Source: a virus. From it: DNA of 22,323 nt. The stretch is taken from positions 1-22,323 of IMG/VR virus record IMGVR_UViG_3300030329_002081, one strand, 5' to 3'. A model generated the notes under the pieces. The model had not been told where the DNA came from, ran no database searches, and saw only the letters and a program-made list of their open reading frames with translations. The position numbers were made by a program, and so were the translations under genes. Shown piece by piece: positions 5,546-14,300 of this stretch (its first letter is position 1; the number at the start of each line of letters is the position of its first letter).

Positions 5546-6201
5546 GTAAAACACAAACAAATGAAAATGTAGGTATCAAAGCCTTTGTTAAGTTTCGTTC
5601 ATCTATTCCTGGATTAAGCAAGGATGGAAAGGCACACAACTATAGATATGTAAAACTGGATAACATTATGGAAACAATTATTCCATTGGCAGAAGCTAAC
5701 GGATTTCGTATTTCACATCAGCAAAGTGAAGATGAGAAGGGTGAGTTTCTTGTGACCAAGATAGAGCACGTTTCTGGATGGACAGATGCTACCCGAACAC
5801 CTCTCAGATATTCAGTCAATAGTGATACTGGAAAGACCATGCAGTCAATGGGGTCTGCACTAACTTATGCTAGACGTTATGGAATATCCTGCTTGCTAGG
5901 TATTACTGCGGATGAGGATGATGATGGTGCTAAGGCCGGTAAGGCAAAGTACACATTAAAACTGCCAAAGACACAGAAATATCCGGGTGGTCAGGATGTT
6001 CCAATCAATGATCTTCATCAGTTCGCAATTAAACTGGACGAGTTTATGGGTAATGTTATTAAAGCCGGTAAGCCTGACTATGGCAAACAAGCAATAAAAT
6101 ATTTACTTCTTAACAATCAGGTTGCACTTGATGAATTAAAATCTAACAACGTGGAGATGTACAACCAAATCACTCAAAAGTTTGGAGCTTACGATGAATA
6201 A
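5542..6201 (+). CDS. erf: ERF-family single-strand annealing protein
   Basis: A 219-residue protein with the ERF superfamily signature: GKAHNYRYVKLDNIMETIIP in the N-terminal part, the core QSMGSALTYARRYGISCLLG (101-120), then an acidic TADEDDDGA. ERF proteins bind the 3' single strand made by the exonuclease and anneal it to a complement, supporting phage recombination and genome circularisation. The gene overlaps the YqaJ gene by 4 bp, giving a standard exonuclease-annealase pair. The C-terminal 80 residues are variable and helical, as is usual in the family. It overlaps the LexA-like gene by 8 bp. Confidence 0.93.
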   Translation: MSKTQTNENVGIKAFVKFRSSIPGLSKDGKAHNYRYVKLDNIMETIIPLAEANGFRISHQQSEDEKGEFLVTKIEHVSGWTDATRTPLRYSVNSDTGKTMQSMGSALTYARRYGISCLLGITADEDDDGAKAGKAKYTLKLPKTQKYPGGQDVPINDLHQFAIKLDEFMGNVIKAGKPDYGKQAIKYLLLNNQVALDELKSNNVEMYNQITQKFGAYDE

Positions 6202-6466
6202 TATTATGACAACAATCTCTAATATGCAGAGGTCACTAGCGACAACTCGGCAGATGGATGTGTTTAAATTTATAATTAAGAATATTGAAAAAAAGCACGT
6301 TGCTCCAACTATCCCGGAGATTTCTAAGAAGTTAAAAATAAAATCTAAATCTGTCGTTCATAGACATCTTAGAGAACTGCAAAAGAAAGGATATATACAC
6401 AGAGAAAAAGGTAAAAGACAATCAATGATTTTGTTGCGGAACCTAGATGGATCGTCTATAATTTAA
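6194..6466 (+). CDS. LexA-like winged-helix DNA-binding protein without protease domain
   Basis: A 90-residue protein. Residues about 17-80 follow the LexA N-terminal domain: a helix TRQMDVFKFIIKNIEKK, the P-T-I-x-E-I entry to the helix-turn-helix (PTIPEISKKLKIKSK), a recognition helix SVVHRHLRELQKKGYI and a basic wing HREKGKRQS. The Ser/Lys autocleavage domain of LexA is absent; the chain ends ten residues after the wing. It therefore cannot self-cleave and may act as a simple repressor or compete with host LexA at SOS boxes. Start ATG 6194 has GGAG six bases upstream and overlaps the ERF stop by 8 bp. It is the last gene of the early block and faces the endolysin gene across a terminator. 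Confidence 0.8.
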   Translation: MNNIMTTISNMQRSLATTRQMDVFKFIIKNIEKKHVAPTIPEISKKLKIKSKSVVHRHLRELQKKGYIHREKGKRQSMILLRNLDGSSII

Positions 6467-6499
6467 TCAGTGATTTTGTCACTCTGTTCGGCTAAACTA

Positions 6500-6518
6500 G
6501 GCGGCTTAAATAGCCGCC
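6500..6518. terminator. Bidirectional terminator hairpin between convergent blocks
   Basis: GGCGGCT (6500-6506), a five-base loop TAAAT, and AGCCGCC (6512-6518) make a perfect 7-bp GC-rich stem. On the plus strand it is followed by ATTTCTTT; on the minus strand the following bases are CTAGTTT, a weaker T tract. A smaller hairpin (AGTGA/TCACT, 6469-6483) precedes it. It lies exactly between the convergent LexA-like and endolysin genes, so it should end both transcripts. Confidence 0.8.
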
Positions 6519-6524
6519 ATTTCT

Positions 6525-6977
6525 TTACATCAACTCAAAGTGAGGACCATCAATAAAAGGTCTACGTCCTTCTGATCTTCTTAGATCTATATACGAGTTC
6601 ATAGCCTCTTCCATTGTACCTTCCCACTCAGCAATATTTCCTACGCTCCATGCGGCTCCCCACTTAATAGCTACATCATGTTTAATTGCCGCCTGTTTCA
6701 TAGCATCCGCTATATCATCGTAGAGATTTAACTCCCAGGAAGCTCTGGATCCTATGTATGCCATAAGATCTACTGCATCCCCGGTCAGATGCTTTGACTT
6801 TAATGTTTGTGTCGCTCCTCGTGCCATCAAATCCTCTTGCTCTTCCTGGGTACGTAAACCACAGATAACACCAAAGTCTACGTTGCTCATTCCGATTGCC
6901 GAAACAACCACTGAATGAATTTCATTTTTAACACCGTCCAATCTTCCGAGCGATCTTTGTGATAGTTTGAATGCCAT
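6525..6977 (-). CDS. M15-family peptidase endolysin (T5-type L-Ala-D-Glu/D-Ala-D-Ala peptidase)
   Basis: A 150-residue metallopeptidase. SKHLTGDAVDLMAY (H63, D70) is the S-x-H-x-x-G-x-A-x-D zinc motif of M15 peptidases, and DGPHFEL (D143, H146) near the C-terminus supplies the third zinc ligand and the catalytic acid position. The GLRTQEEQEDLMARGAT stretch also fits the family. The length is close to the phage T5 endolysin. There is no signal peptide or wall-binding domain, so release through a holin is expected. Its ribosome site AAGGAGG is very strong. It is the last gene of the late operon, directly after the holin genes. Confidence 0.92.
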   Translation of the reverse strand: MAFKLSQRSLGRLDGVKNEIHSVVVSAIGMSNVDFGVICGLRTQEEQEDLMARGATQTLKSKHLTGDAVDLMAYIGSRASWELNLYDDIADAMKQAAIKHDVAIKWGAAWSVGNIAEWEGTMEEAMNSYIDLRRSEGRRPFIDGPHFELM

Positions 6978-7038
6978 TGTAAAACCTCCTTTAATTTTTT
7001 ACGTTGTTCTTTTGCTTTCCATCTAAGCAATGGATTTT

Positions 7039-7434
7039 CTAATCCTTTAAATTGTTTCGTGCTACGTTCTTCCACTTTTCAAATGACCTCATGCCACCCA
7101 ATCCAAGTAATGAAAGTGTTAAAGTTAAAAGCCCTTCAGTCTGTATAGCCGGGAGAGGGATATCTGATCCGCTTACAGCCACCGCCCAGTTTAGAATAGG
7201 TGCTATAAAGAATGACCATAGTAACCCTAATGCACAGATCCACATGATAGCCGGGCGAGCACCTGCTACAAAAATACTTGGATGTTTAGCCTGGGCAATG
7301 TTTGCATCAGCCTGTGCTTTTTGTAATCCAATAATGGATTGCTCTAGTTGTGCCTTGAGTTCATTAGATTTATCTTTGTCCTCAACAAACTTATCAACAA
7401 TGGGGGCTACACTACTAATTATACTGCCAATCAT
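7039..7434 (-). CDS. Holin of the gene-transfer-agent (3TM) type
   Basis: A 131-residue membrane protein. An N-terminal hydrophobic start (MIGSIISSVAPIVDKF) is followed by a charged helical region (DKSNELKAQLEQSIIGLQKAQADANIAQ). After it come GARPAIMWICALGLLWSFFI-type and LLTLTLSLLGLGGMRSFEKW segments. The G-A-R-P-x-I-M-W and L-G-x-G-G-x-R-x-x-E-K pattern is that of the 3TM holin family known from Rhodobacter-type gene transfer agents and related phages. Role: timed permeabilisation of the inner membrane to let out the M15 peptidase. It overlaps the preceding gene by ATGA and has an AGGA ribosome site. This family match is one reason to suspect an alphaproteobacterial host. Confidence 0.85.
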   Translation of the reverse strand: MIGSIISSVAPIVDKFVEDKDKSNELKAQLEQSIIGLQKAQADANIAQAKHPSIFVAGARPAIMWICALGLLWSFFIAPILNWAVAVSGSDIPLPAIQTEGLLTLTLSLLGLGGMRSFEKWKNVARNNLKD

Positions 7435-7637
7435 TTGTTCTTTCCTATGATGAAATAACTGCCCACCAGACCCGATAAAGCTAGGTACTGTGTCATCAGT
7501 ATACTTTCTGCTTCAGCCATCCTCAGTGGGTCATAAATCGTGGCTATGGTACACACAATCATCATTCCCAGGGCAGACCAACACATCCACCTCCGATTGC
7601 TTTGATATGTCTCTTTGTCTGGTATTGTTTCATTCAT
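7431..7637 (-). CDS. Small two-TM protein, possible second holin/antiholin
   Basis: A 68-residue protein starting at ATG 7637, which has GGAGG six bases upstream and overlaps the preceding stop (ATGA). An in-frame upstream start at 7658 lacks this site and would overlap more. Two hydrophobic segments are visible: WMCWSALGMMIVCTIATIY (about 17-35) and YLALSGLVGSYFIIG (about 51-65), linked by a short DPLRMAEAES stretch. The N-terminal dozen residues are polar. Small size, two membrane passes and position directly before the holin suggest a second holin or an antiholin. I recall similar short proteins in marine phages, but no named family can be assigned. Confidence 0.7.
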   Translation of the reverse strand: MNETIPDKETYQSNRRWMCWSALGMMIVCTIATIYDPLRMAEAESILMTQYLALSGLVGSYFIIGKNK

Positions 7638-8104
7638 TTTTGTCCTCCAAATTCCCAAGCAAAATAAACCATTGCGGCAGTACCACCTATAAAGAGCAAG
7701 CCGGATATTACACTAACAATAATGATTTCTAGTTTACGTCTCTTCTCAGCCTCTTCCTTGAGGCGATCACTTTTTCTTTTACGGATCCTGCCAAGCTCCG
7801 CATTGAAACTTTCCCATTGACCGGGTTTTCCGTATAATTGGAATAGCTCTCTCAACGAATTCATAGCATCATCTCTTGCACTTTTGGCGGCTACGATTGC
7901 AAAGGCTTCACTTTCTGAGCTTCCTAACTTTCCAAATAATCCCTTATGCTTTCCAGTTTCTGCCAATTGAACCTGTGCATCTAGGTCACCAAGTTTTGCC
8001 AAACCCGGAGCAAGACTAGATAGATCCTTACCTGCCTTAACAGCAGAAGAAATTGCCGCACTGACTGCTTTAATTCCACCTGCTAGAGCCATTACTTCAA
8101 TCAT
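7634..8104 (-). CDS. Tail-anchored membrane protein of the lysis region, function unknown
   Basis: A 156-residue protein. The N-terminal half is Ala/Gly-rich and helical (ALAGGIKAVSAAISSAVKAG), with a short GKHKGLFGKLG linker. The middle is a charged coiled-coil-like region (about 105-125, RIRKRKSDRLKEEAEKRRK). A single C-terminal membrane segment, IIIVSVISGLLFIGGTAAMV, ends in a short tail. The strongly basic stretch before the segment predicts a cytoplasmic N-terminal domain. No family is recognised. It is preceded by the 17-bp repeat 8112-8128, whose AGAAGG end serves as ribosome site. It could anchor or time lysis, or be a minor virion protein. Confidence 0.65.
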   Translation of the reverse strand: MIEVMALAGGIKAVSAAISSAVKAGKDLSSLAPGLAKLGDLDAQVQLAETGKHKGLFGKLGSSESEAFAIVAAKSARDDAMNSLRELFQLYGKPGQWESFNAELGRIRKRKSDRLKEEAEKRRKLEIIIVSVISGLLFIGGTAAMVYFAWEFGGQK

Positions 8105-8111
8105 TAGACGG

Positions 8112-8128
8112 ACCTTCTAGTATTTGTA
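8112..8128 (-). promoter_or_regulatory. 17-bp repeat copy A: TACAAATACTAGAAGGT leader element
   Basis: A perfect 17-bp match to 11286-11302. On the coding strand it reads TACAAATACTAGAAGGT and ends in a ribosome site (AGAAGG) seven bases before the ATG at 8104. Together with copy B it occupies the two gaps that interrupt the otherwise gapless genes from 21410 down to 7039. The upstream TACAAATACT may be a phage late-promoter -10 or an mRNA processing or stability element. Confidence 0.55.
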
Positions 8129-8374
8129 TTATTTTTTTTCCAGAAGCCGTTCAAGTTTATCCTCTATTCTGTGCATGGCCTCATTGAGATTATGGATTTC
8201 ATCTTTCAGCTCTGACCTGGGTGTAAAGTCCTCCCTGGTGCGGTTGAGAAGAATATCTATACGCTTCACCTCTGACATCAATCCTCTGAAGGTCCAGAAA
8301 GCCGGAGCTATAATGAGGGTTAAGACAATGTTCCAAAATATAACTGGGTTAATCTCCATCTGGTTTTTTCTCAT
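8129..8374 (-). CDS. Small protein with N-terminal membrane segment and coiled coil
   Basis: An 81-residue protein. It has one membrane segment near residues 10-30 (INPVIFWNIVLTLIIAPAFW), then a charged helix with heptad-like spacing (ELKDEIHNLNEAMHRIEDKLERLLEKK) to the end. This topology recalls i-spanins and XhlA-like haemolysin partners, but no Rz-type motif is visible, so the call is descriptive. Its ATG shares one base with the upstream stop (TAATG), which suggests translational coupling in place of a ribosome site. It lies between the fibre-chaperone-like gene and the lysis genes. Confidence 0.65.
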   Translation of the reverse strand: MRKNQMEINPVIFWNIVLTLIIAPAFWTFRGLMSEVKRIDILLNRTREDFTPRSELKDEIHNLNEAMHRIEDKLERLLEKK

Positions 8375-8649
8375 TAACTAGGTTTTGTAGGCCAAGTGGG
8401 ATTATCCAAATTGCCTTTTGTTATATCTCGTAAAGCCTGCCTGTATGTTTTCCAAGCTGACGCATCAACATTAGTATCTGAAAGCATATTTATTTTATAG
8501 TCAGCTTCCTTTAACAAAGGCTCTCTTGTAGAACGAATATCCATAAGTTTATATTTATCAGGAATTACATTATCCAGATTGTATTGTTTAAGTTCTTCAG
8601 AGGTTAATTCACTTCGAACACCATTAACATTTTTATATTTCTTACTCAT
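8374..8649 (-). CDS. Phage tail fibre/tail assembly chaperone-like protein
   Basis: A 91-residue protein. The C-terminal half shows REPLLKEADYKINMLSD, then AWKTYRQALRDITKG, and ends in NPTWPTKP. The R-x-x-L-L-x-E-x-D / W-x-x-Y-R-Q-A-L-R-D / W-P order is the signature of phage tail-assembly-chaperone-like small proteins usually found just after the tail fibre gene. Here too it follows the fibre gene, with an ATGA overlap. The likely role is helping the fibre fold or trimerise. The N-terminal 30 residues (KNVNGVRSELTSEE) are variable. A conventional ribosome site is weak, so coupling to the fibre gene is probable. Confidence 0.75.
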   Translation of the reverse strand: MSKKYKNVNGVRSELTSEELKQYNLDNVIPDKYKLMDIRSTREPLLKEADYKINMLSDTNVDASAWKTYRQALRDITKGNLDNPTWPTKPS

Positions 8650-11276
8650 ATATTATATCCATATAACGAAACTGTACCTGATTCAAAATCAGAATTAGCC
8701 ATAAAAAACTCAACATAGTTTACAGCCGAATCATAGTGGTTGTGATAAAATCCTTCACCATAAGCTACTGTCGCCATTGAACCACTGGTTGTGATATAAT
8801 TAGCAGACAATACCTCAAGACCTTTGTAAGCTGTCGTGCTTCTTAACTTGTGTAATCTAATGTGCATATTACCTTTTTCTCCTGTTCCACCACCCCAATA
8901 AAATTGCGAGTGCCACGGAGTTAACACCATTGATGTAGCCTCATTATCAGAGTGTGAAATCGAATCTAAACTATCGTCTGATGCGGTAGACCTAAAAGAA
9001 TTAATCCAAGAATAATCGCTGTCACTATCAGCCGCATCCGCAGTTCCAAATCGCATCTGAGCCACAGCACTTGCACTATCAGTATCAAGTTTTAAATCCT
9101 GAATATAAAGGTCGTATGTATTATAACTGTCTGTAATATAAGTTGAATTAAATGAAATAGTTGCATCTCCGTCAGATATTGTTGTCTTTGCTAAAAGAAC
9201 TCCAGAGGTAGTGTTTGAGTCAGTCAGTATCTTTTTACCTTCAATAGTTACAACCCCTGCGGCTGACCGAGCTATAGTAGTATCTGAAGCGTGACCAAGC
9301 TCTATATCTCCAGATGTAGTTAAACTCGTTAATGTACCGACAGAAGTGATATTAGTCTGTGCCGCACCAGTAACAGTAGCCGCAGTACCACTTGTATTAC
9401 CTGTGACATTTCCAGTTATATCACCTGCAAAGCCTGTAGCTGTTAATACTCCTGAACTTGAATTAAAGGTCAAATTCGTGCCACTTTTCGGTGCTAAATC
9501 TCCAGTTGCGGCTGTCGTAAATAGTACATTGCAAGATGTATCGCTCGACTCATCAGCGATTGTTATAGCTGTTGCTACAGCGGCAGTTCCTGAATACCCA
9601 CTAGAAGTGATTGTACCTAATGAAGATCCACCATCAGCAAATGTAATCGTACCATTGTCAGCGTCCAGAGTTATACCTCCACCACTGTTCAATGTAACAG
9701 TTGTCCCTGCTAATTCTGCTGTGCCATCTGCCGTAATGACAATGTTAGCCGCCTCTGCATCGTCATCCGTGGTTGTGATGGTTGTTGCACCATGAGTTCC
9801 AACGGCTATTTCAAGTTTATCGCCAGTATCCGAACTATCCGTAATTGTTATTGTAGACGCATTTGAATTAATGTAATCAACCTGTAAACTCGTAAAAGCA
9901 CCAGTGTTAGGAGTTGATGCACCAATGGCTGAATTATTTATTGTTCCACCAGAAATTGTCAGGTCATTAGCCACATAAGTATCAGCTATTGCTGTACCTT
10001 GCCAAGTCCCAGTAGAAATTGTACCGACACCAGTAATGTTTGTTTGAGAAGCAGTTTGTAATGTTCCAGTAACATTGCCTTCTAAATTTGCAACGAGCGT
10101 TCCAACAGCATAACCAGTTCCACTAGTATCTACTGTAGTGGTAGGAGCCGCTTGTAAGTCTTTAAATAGTTTCCACTTACCACTATCATTCGCGTCTCTA
10201 AATAATCCTGCATATAAATCCTGAGAACCAGAAGTATCATACAATCCATAGAAACCAATATCTACACTGTCACTAGAATTGTTAGCTTTTGCTAAGATTA
10301 TAAGAGGGTCTTCCACTGAAAGCGTAGCTGTATTTACAGTAACAGTATCGCCATTCACAGTCAGATCTCCAGTAACAGTAAAATCTCCACCAGATGTAAC
10401 ATTAGCTCCACTAAAGGTTAAAGCTGTAGTTGTTCCTGATTTTATAATTAAATTACCAGAGGTGTTCGTAGCAGAGCCAAAAGTAGTTCCTGCATCTTTA
10501 AAAAAAATATCACCACCATCAGCATCAAGAACAATGTCAGTAGTCGCATCAAGCGTAATAGTAGAACCGGAGTCAATCTCTGTAATGACTGGAGTTGTGA
10601 GTGTTTTATTCGTAAGGGTTTGTGTTGCAGTTAATCCAACAAAAGTGTCGGTTACATCTGGTATCGTCCAGGTTCTATCAGCCGTAGGGTCAGTGACAGT
10701 GAGGGTAGTTTCATAATCGTTAGCGGTTGAACCTTCAAAAATAATGCTTGCACCTATGCCTAAGTCAGATGGATTTAAATTAGTTGTCACATTTCCACTG
10801 GCATCAAACTTCATAAACCTATTTGCTCTGTCGGATGCCGAGGGTAGGGTCATTGATATAGTGTCCGGGTCACTCTCTGGAGCACCTATAGTTCTATCAA
10901 TTCTCGTACTAATTTGTTGGTGGTGCATAAGGCTTGTATCAAAGTCAGTCTCTAAAGCAGATGCTGTTAATGGACCAGATGTGGTATACACTGACGTTCT
11001 TGAAAGCGGTACATTAGATACAATCGTAATTTTCTGAGAAGAGGTTGGGAAGTTGCTAGACGTAAATCTTACTCTACCCGTTCCGTCTGCGTTAATTTTG
11101 GAACTTTCACTGCTAGAATTTTCTACATTGTAGTGACTGCCGGCAGTTTTTAGAGTGGTGTCTACATAGACTTTAACCTCTGTATAAGCATTTACCTGGA
11201 ATGAAAAATCAAAGGGTCCGGCAGTACCATTACCTGTATAACTTTTAAATCTTGCAGTGCTTGTTATGTTAGTCAT
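8646..11276 (-). CDS. Tail fibre protein with T7 gp17-like N-terminal anchor
   Basis: An 876-residue fibre. Residues about 1-140 match the T7 gp17 N-terminal domain that docks to the tail. Key parts are YTGNGTAGPFDFSFQ, VYVD, VPLSRTSVYTTSGPLTASAL and a DTSLMHHQQISTRIDRTIGA helix. The middle, about 160-690, is a long Gly/Thr/Ser-rich shaft with related beta modules: a pair ITLDATTDIVLDADGGDIFF / GGITLDADNGTITFADGG and a pair GNVTGTLQTASQTNITGVG / GTAATVTGAAQTNITSVG. The last 190 residues form a distinct His/Tyr/Trp-rich receptor-binding-type domain that ends in FESGTVSLYGYNI, a common fibre terminus. Role: host attachment. It is preceded by copy B of the 17-bp repeat. The shaft would let segments be gained or lost by recombination. 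Confidence 0.9.
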   Translation of the reverse strand: MTNITSTARFKSYTGNGTAGPFDFSFQVNAYTEVKVYVDTTLKTAGSHYNVENSSSESSKINADGTGRVRFTSSNFPTSSQKITIVSNVPLSRTSVYTTSGPLTASALETDFDTSLMHHQQISTRIDRTIGAPESDPDTISMTLPSASDRANRFMKFDASGNVTTNLNPSDLGIGASIIFEGSTANDYETTLTVTDPTADRTWTIPDVTDTFVGLTATQTLTNKTLTTPVITEIDSGSTITLDATTDIVLDADGGDIFFKDAGTTFGSATNTSGNLIIKSGTTTALTFSGANVTSGGDFTVTGDLTVNGDTVTVNTATLSVEDPLIILAKANNSSDSVDIGFYGLYDTSGSQDLYAGLFRDANDSGKWKLFKDLQAAPTTTVDTSGTGYAVGTLVANLEGNVTGTLQTASQTNITGVGTISTGTWQGTAIADTYVANDLTISGGTINNSAIGASTPNTGAFTSLQVDYINSNASTITITDSSDTGDKLEIAVGTHGATTITTTDDDAEAANIVITADGTAELAGTTVTLNSGGGITLDADNGTITFADGGSSLGTITSSGYSGTAAVATAITIADESSDTSCNVLFTTAATGDLAPKSGTNLTFNSSSGVLTATGFAGDITGNVTGNTSGTAATVTGAAQTNITSVGTLTSLTTSGDIELGHASDTTIARSAAGVVTIEGKKILTDSNTTSGVLLAKTTISDGDATISFNSTYITDSYNTYDLYIQDLKLDTDSASAVAQMRFGTADAADSDSDYSWINSFRSTASDDSLDSISHSDNEATSMVLTPWHSQFYWGGGTGEKGNMHIRLHKLRSTTAYKGLEVLSANYITTSGSMATVAYGEGFYHNHYDSAVNYVEFFMANSDFESGTVSLYGYNI

Positions 11277-11285
11277 TCTAAAACA

Positions 11286-11302
11286 ACCTTCTAGTATTTG
11301 TA
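11286..11302 (-). promoter_or_regulatory. 17-bp repeat copy B: TACAAATACTAGAAGGT leader element
   Basis: Identical over 17 bases to 8112-8128. It stands in the 30-base gap between the internal-protein gene and the tail fibre gene, with its AGAAGG nine bases before the fibre ATG. See copy A for interpretation. Confidence 0.55.
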
Positions 11303-11306
11303 CATT

Positions 11307-14300
11307 TTAATTAATCGAATATCCGTCACTCTCTGGATTGTCGATCCGATATAATCTATCTAATCTTCCCTCGGTCATAATGTGTGACTTAGCGGCTTTT
11401 CTATGATCACCCAAAATTATTAAATTTAAATGATCAAACTTATCTTCATCAGACATACTCATATACTCCATGAATTCAGGGGAAGTTGTATCAGAAATTG
11501 TTGTATGTAGTCTGTTTCTAAGCGTCATATCCACATCATAAAAATCATCACCCGGCATTCTACCATCTGCATCTGAATTATTGACTGCATTTACATAGTT
11601 TAAATATTCTTCAGATGTTAAAGCATACCCATCTACTTTTCTTGGATGATAGTTAAAAGTTCCGTAACCTAGTTGTGAAAGCCTTAATAGTTCTAAATCT
11701 ACATCTGTATATGCCCCGGTCTGAACACGCATAGGATTAAACGACTGAATGAGTTTACCATTTCTTCGTAATTGTTCTGGGTCCATTTGCATAATGGGTT
11801 CATTCCAGAAATTAACATCATCGTATGTACCTTGAGCAAAAAGTGGATGTCTTGCTCTTGCCTGATTTAGTGCCTCTAGCCAACCTCTCCAGAAAGGATT
11901 AATTTGTTCAATCCTCATACTATTTATTTGATCGTCCGTGAGCATGGTATTTGATTTGTTAGGGTCACTCATTCGCTCCATTGTTGCAGAAAAAGAAGTG
12001 GAGCCAACAAAAACATAGTCATCAACAAATAATGGTTTTAGTCCAAGAGATATTAAATCAAGATTTTCATCCATTTTTCCACCAACTGACATAGTAAATG
12101 AACCACCTTTTCTTCCAAAATATCTTAGAACATTTTCACCCCAGTTGTCGGTATCATCATATTTGTTTCCAACCACCTCTACTAACTCAGCTACACCTTG
12201 CATAAATGGCATATTAGATGAATACTCCGTTGCAACCATAAGTAATGAGTTTAAAAGTTTTTCAGATACATCCGCATCCCCATTATACTCGACAAAGTTA
12301 TTGTAATCTGCCGCCGCAACTAGCAACATTGATAACGGATCAAACCGATTAAAACTAGTAAACTCGTATGTGCCATCATCCTGTTTAAATCCAATAGATG
12401 TTGAAGGTACATTAGCACCTTTATTTATTATCGCTCTTGCCTTCTTATTACCCGGACCCGTTCCAGTTATAATAATGTCATCACCATAATATCCTGACGT
12501 TAGAGCAATTACAGTTCCCATTATTCCCCAACCAGTAACTAGCTTACTTACCGCTTCATCAAACTCCCGTCCTTTACCATTGGTTAATGCCTTCATAGTA
12601 GGATAAATATTTATAGACCGATCGGCTACTTCTAGGAAAATATTAGTAGGGGTTTTGAAAAATGGTACACCCAAAACTTTCGCCACATGATTATTAAATA
12701 GAGCATTACCACCAGAAGCTATTCTCCCCATGACTGGTCCTTCTGCCTTTATTGGTGATTGAAAGGTTTCTTTTAAGGCAGTCTCTTTCTCACGAATTAA
12801 TACCTCTGGTGGGGGATCAGAAAGATATTTCGTATACATTGCTGAAGCGTAATCCTCTGCCTCCTTTTGACTAAAACCTGCACTTAATCGTTTTTCATAT
12901 TCTATATGCTGTGCTCGGTATGCTTCCTGATAACGAACCCTCTTTCTAATCATTACCTTAAATAATTCATCTTCTGCCGCTAAAAATCTTCCTGATAAAC
13001 TATTAGCAACCCCAACAGTGTTTAAAAAAGCCGGCATCCAATTACCCTGGCTATACTGTTCCATAATATGTGCAATGTTTCTGGAATCACCTATAGTTAA
13101 TTCTCTTATATCTAACTTTGACATAAGATCACTAGACTCCCCGGCAATCATAGTGCGAGCCATTAAACTCAATGCATCCTTCTGAGCCATAAGAGATCCA
13201 TGAAGAAATGCCTGTGTTTCTATAAGCATTGCCCGGTCATCCCCGGCACCAAAGCCTCGTCTAATATTTCCTATGACACCGGCTACACCTGTTTCAGCCA
13301 ATCGAGCTAATTGAAATGCACTATTGCCCGACATATTAACCATGTGAGTTACAGGTGATGAGAGGAGGGCATTAATGTACGCTTCCATCATAAAGTCGAT
13401 AGCCTTACGTCCATACTTTGCAGTGTTGGAAATATAGCTTGGAGTTTGTTTTTTAGGTAATGAAGCAACCACCATCAAATCATAGAGTGCTTCTTTTTCT
13501 TCTAACTCGGATAGTATTTGATTTGTAGCACTCACTGATGGCATATCCATAGACGGACCATAGTTACCACCAATACCTAACCGTGTATCGGTATCAATAA
13601 TTTTTTCGGCATGAGATCCGACTGCTAATGTGCGTCCGGCTTCACTCATACTACCGGCTACGTTTGCTAAAAGATTTTCAGTTATTACAGTTAACTTCTG
13701 ATGCTTTCTATACTCTTCCGCAAATTGCTCTGGTGAAATAGTTCCGTCTGCTTTTCTCTGCAAAATACTTGCGGCACCATATTTAGTTTCATCCGATAAG
13801 CGTTTTGCCATTAATAGTCCACCAAGCACTTCCTCTGGTGAAAGCATTTCACCCGGCTTTCGCATCAACATTTTTTGACTTATTTCATACAAACCAATTT
13901 TGTTTGCCATCTTAGTCATATCTTCAATAGACAGTTTACCTCGTCTGGCAAATTCGAATAGTTCTACGTTTTGTGCTCTTAACTGGTTTAGAAAATCATA
14001 ACTGGATGGATCATCTACATCCTTGCCCATTTTTTTCAACCCTTTATACAATACCAAAGGATCAATATTAATTTCCTTGCTGTCAAAAATATCGCCCAGT
14101 CTACCTAAGTTTAGACCCGGACCCTTGTATCCATTTTCTGTGAATACCTCCATAAGACTTTCAATATCTTTGTCACTAGCTTCTGGTAAGACAATACTTT
14201 TACCACCTGATTTTCCAGTTACAACTTCAGGTTTGTCAGATAAATCTTTTGCGTATATTTCAACTTCAGCCGTTCTACCAATTTCTTTGAGCTTATTAAT

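Noticed and set aside
6887-7075. Minus-strand frame of 62 codons spanning the holin end and endolysin start
   Set aside because: It starts with GTG, lacks a well-spaced ribosome site and overlaps both neighbours. The AAGGAGG inside it serves the endolysin.
7052-7450. Plus-strand frame of 132 codons opposite the holin gene
   Set aside because: The minus-strand frame matches the 3TM holin family and has proper gene coupling; the antisense frame does not resemble a protein.
9346-11037. Three plus-strand open frames of 97-149 codons antisense to the tail fibre gene
   Set aside because: They are Val/Pro/Ala-rich, low-complexity reverse images of the Thr/Gly-rich fibre shaft, with no ribosome sites or recognisable domains.
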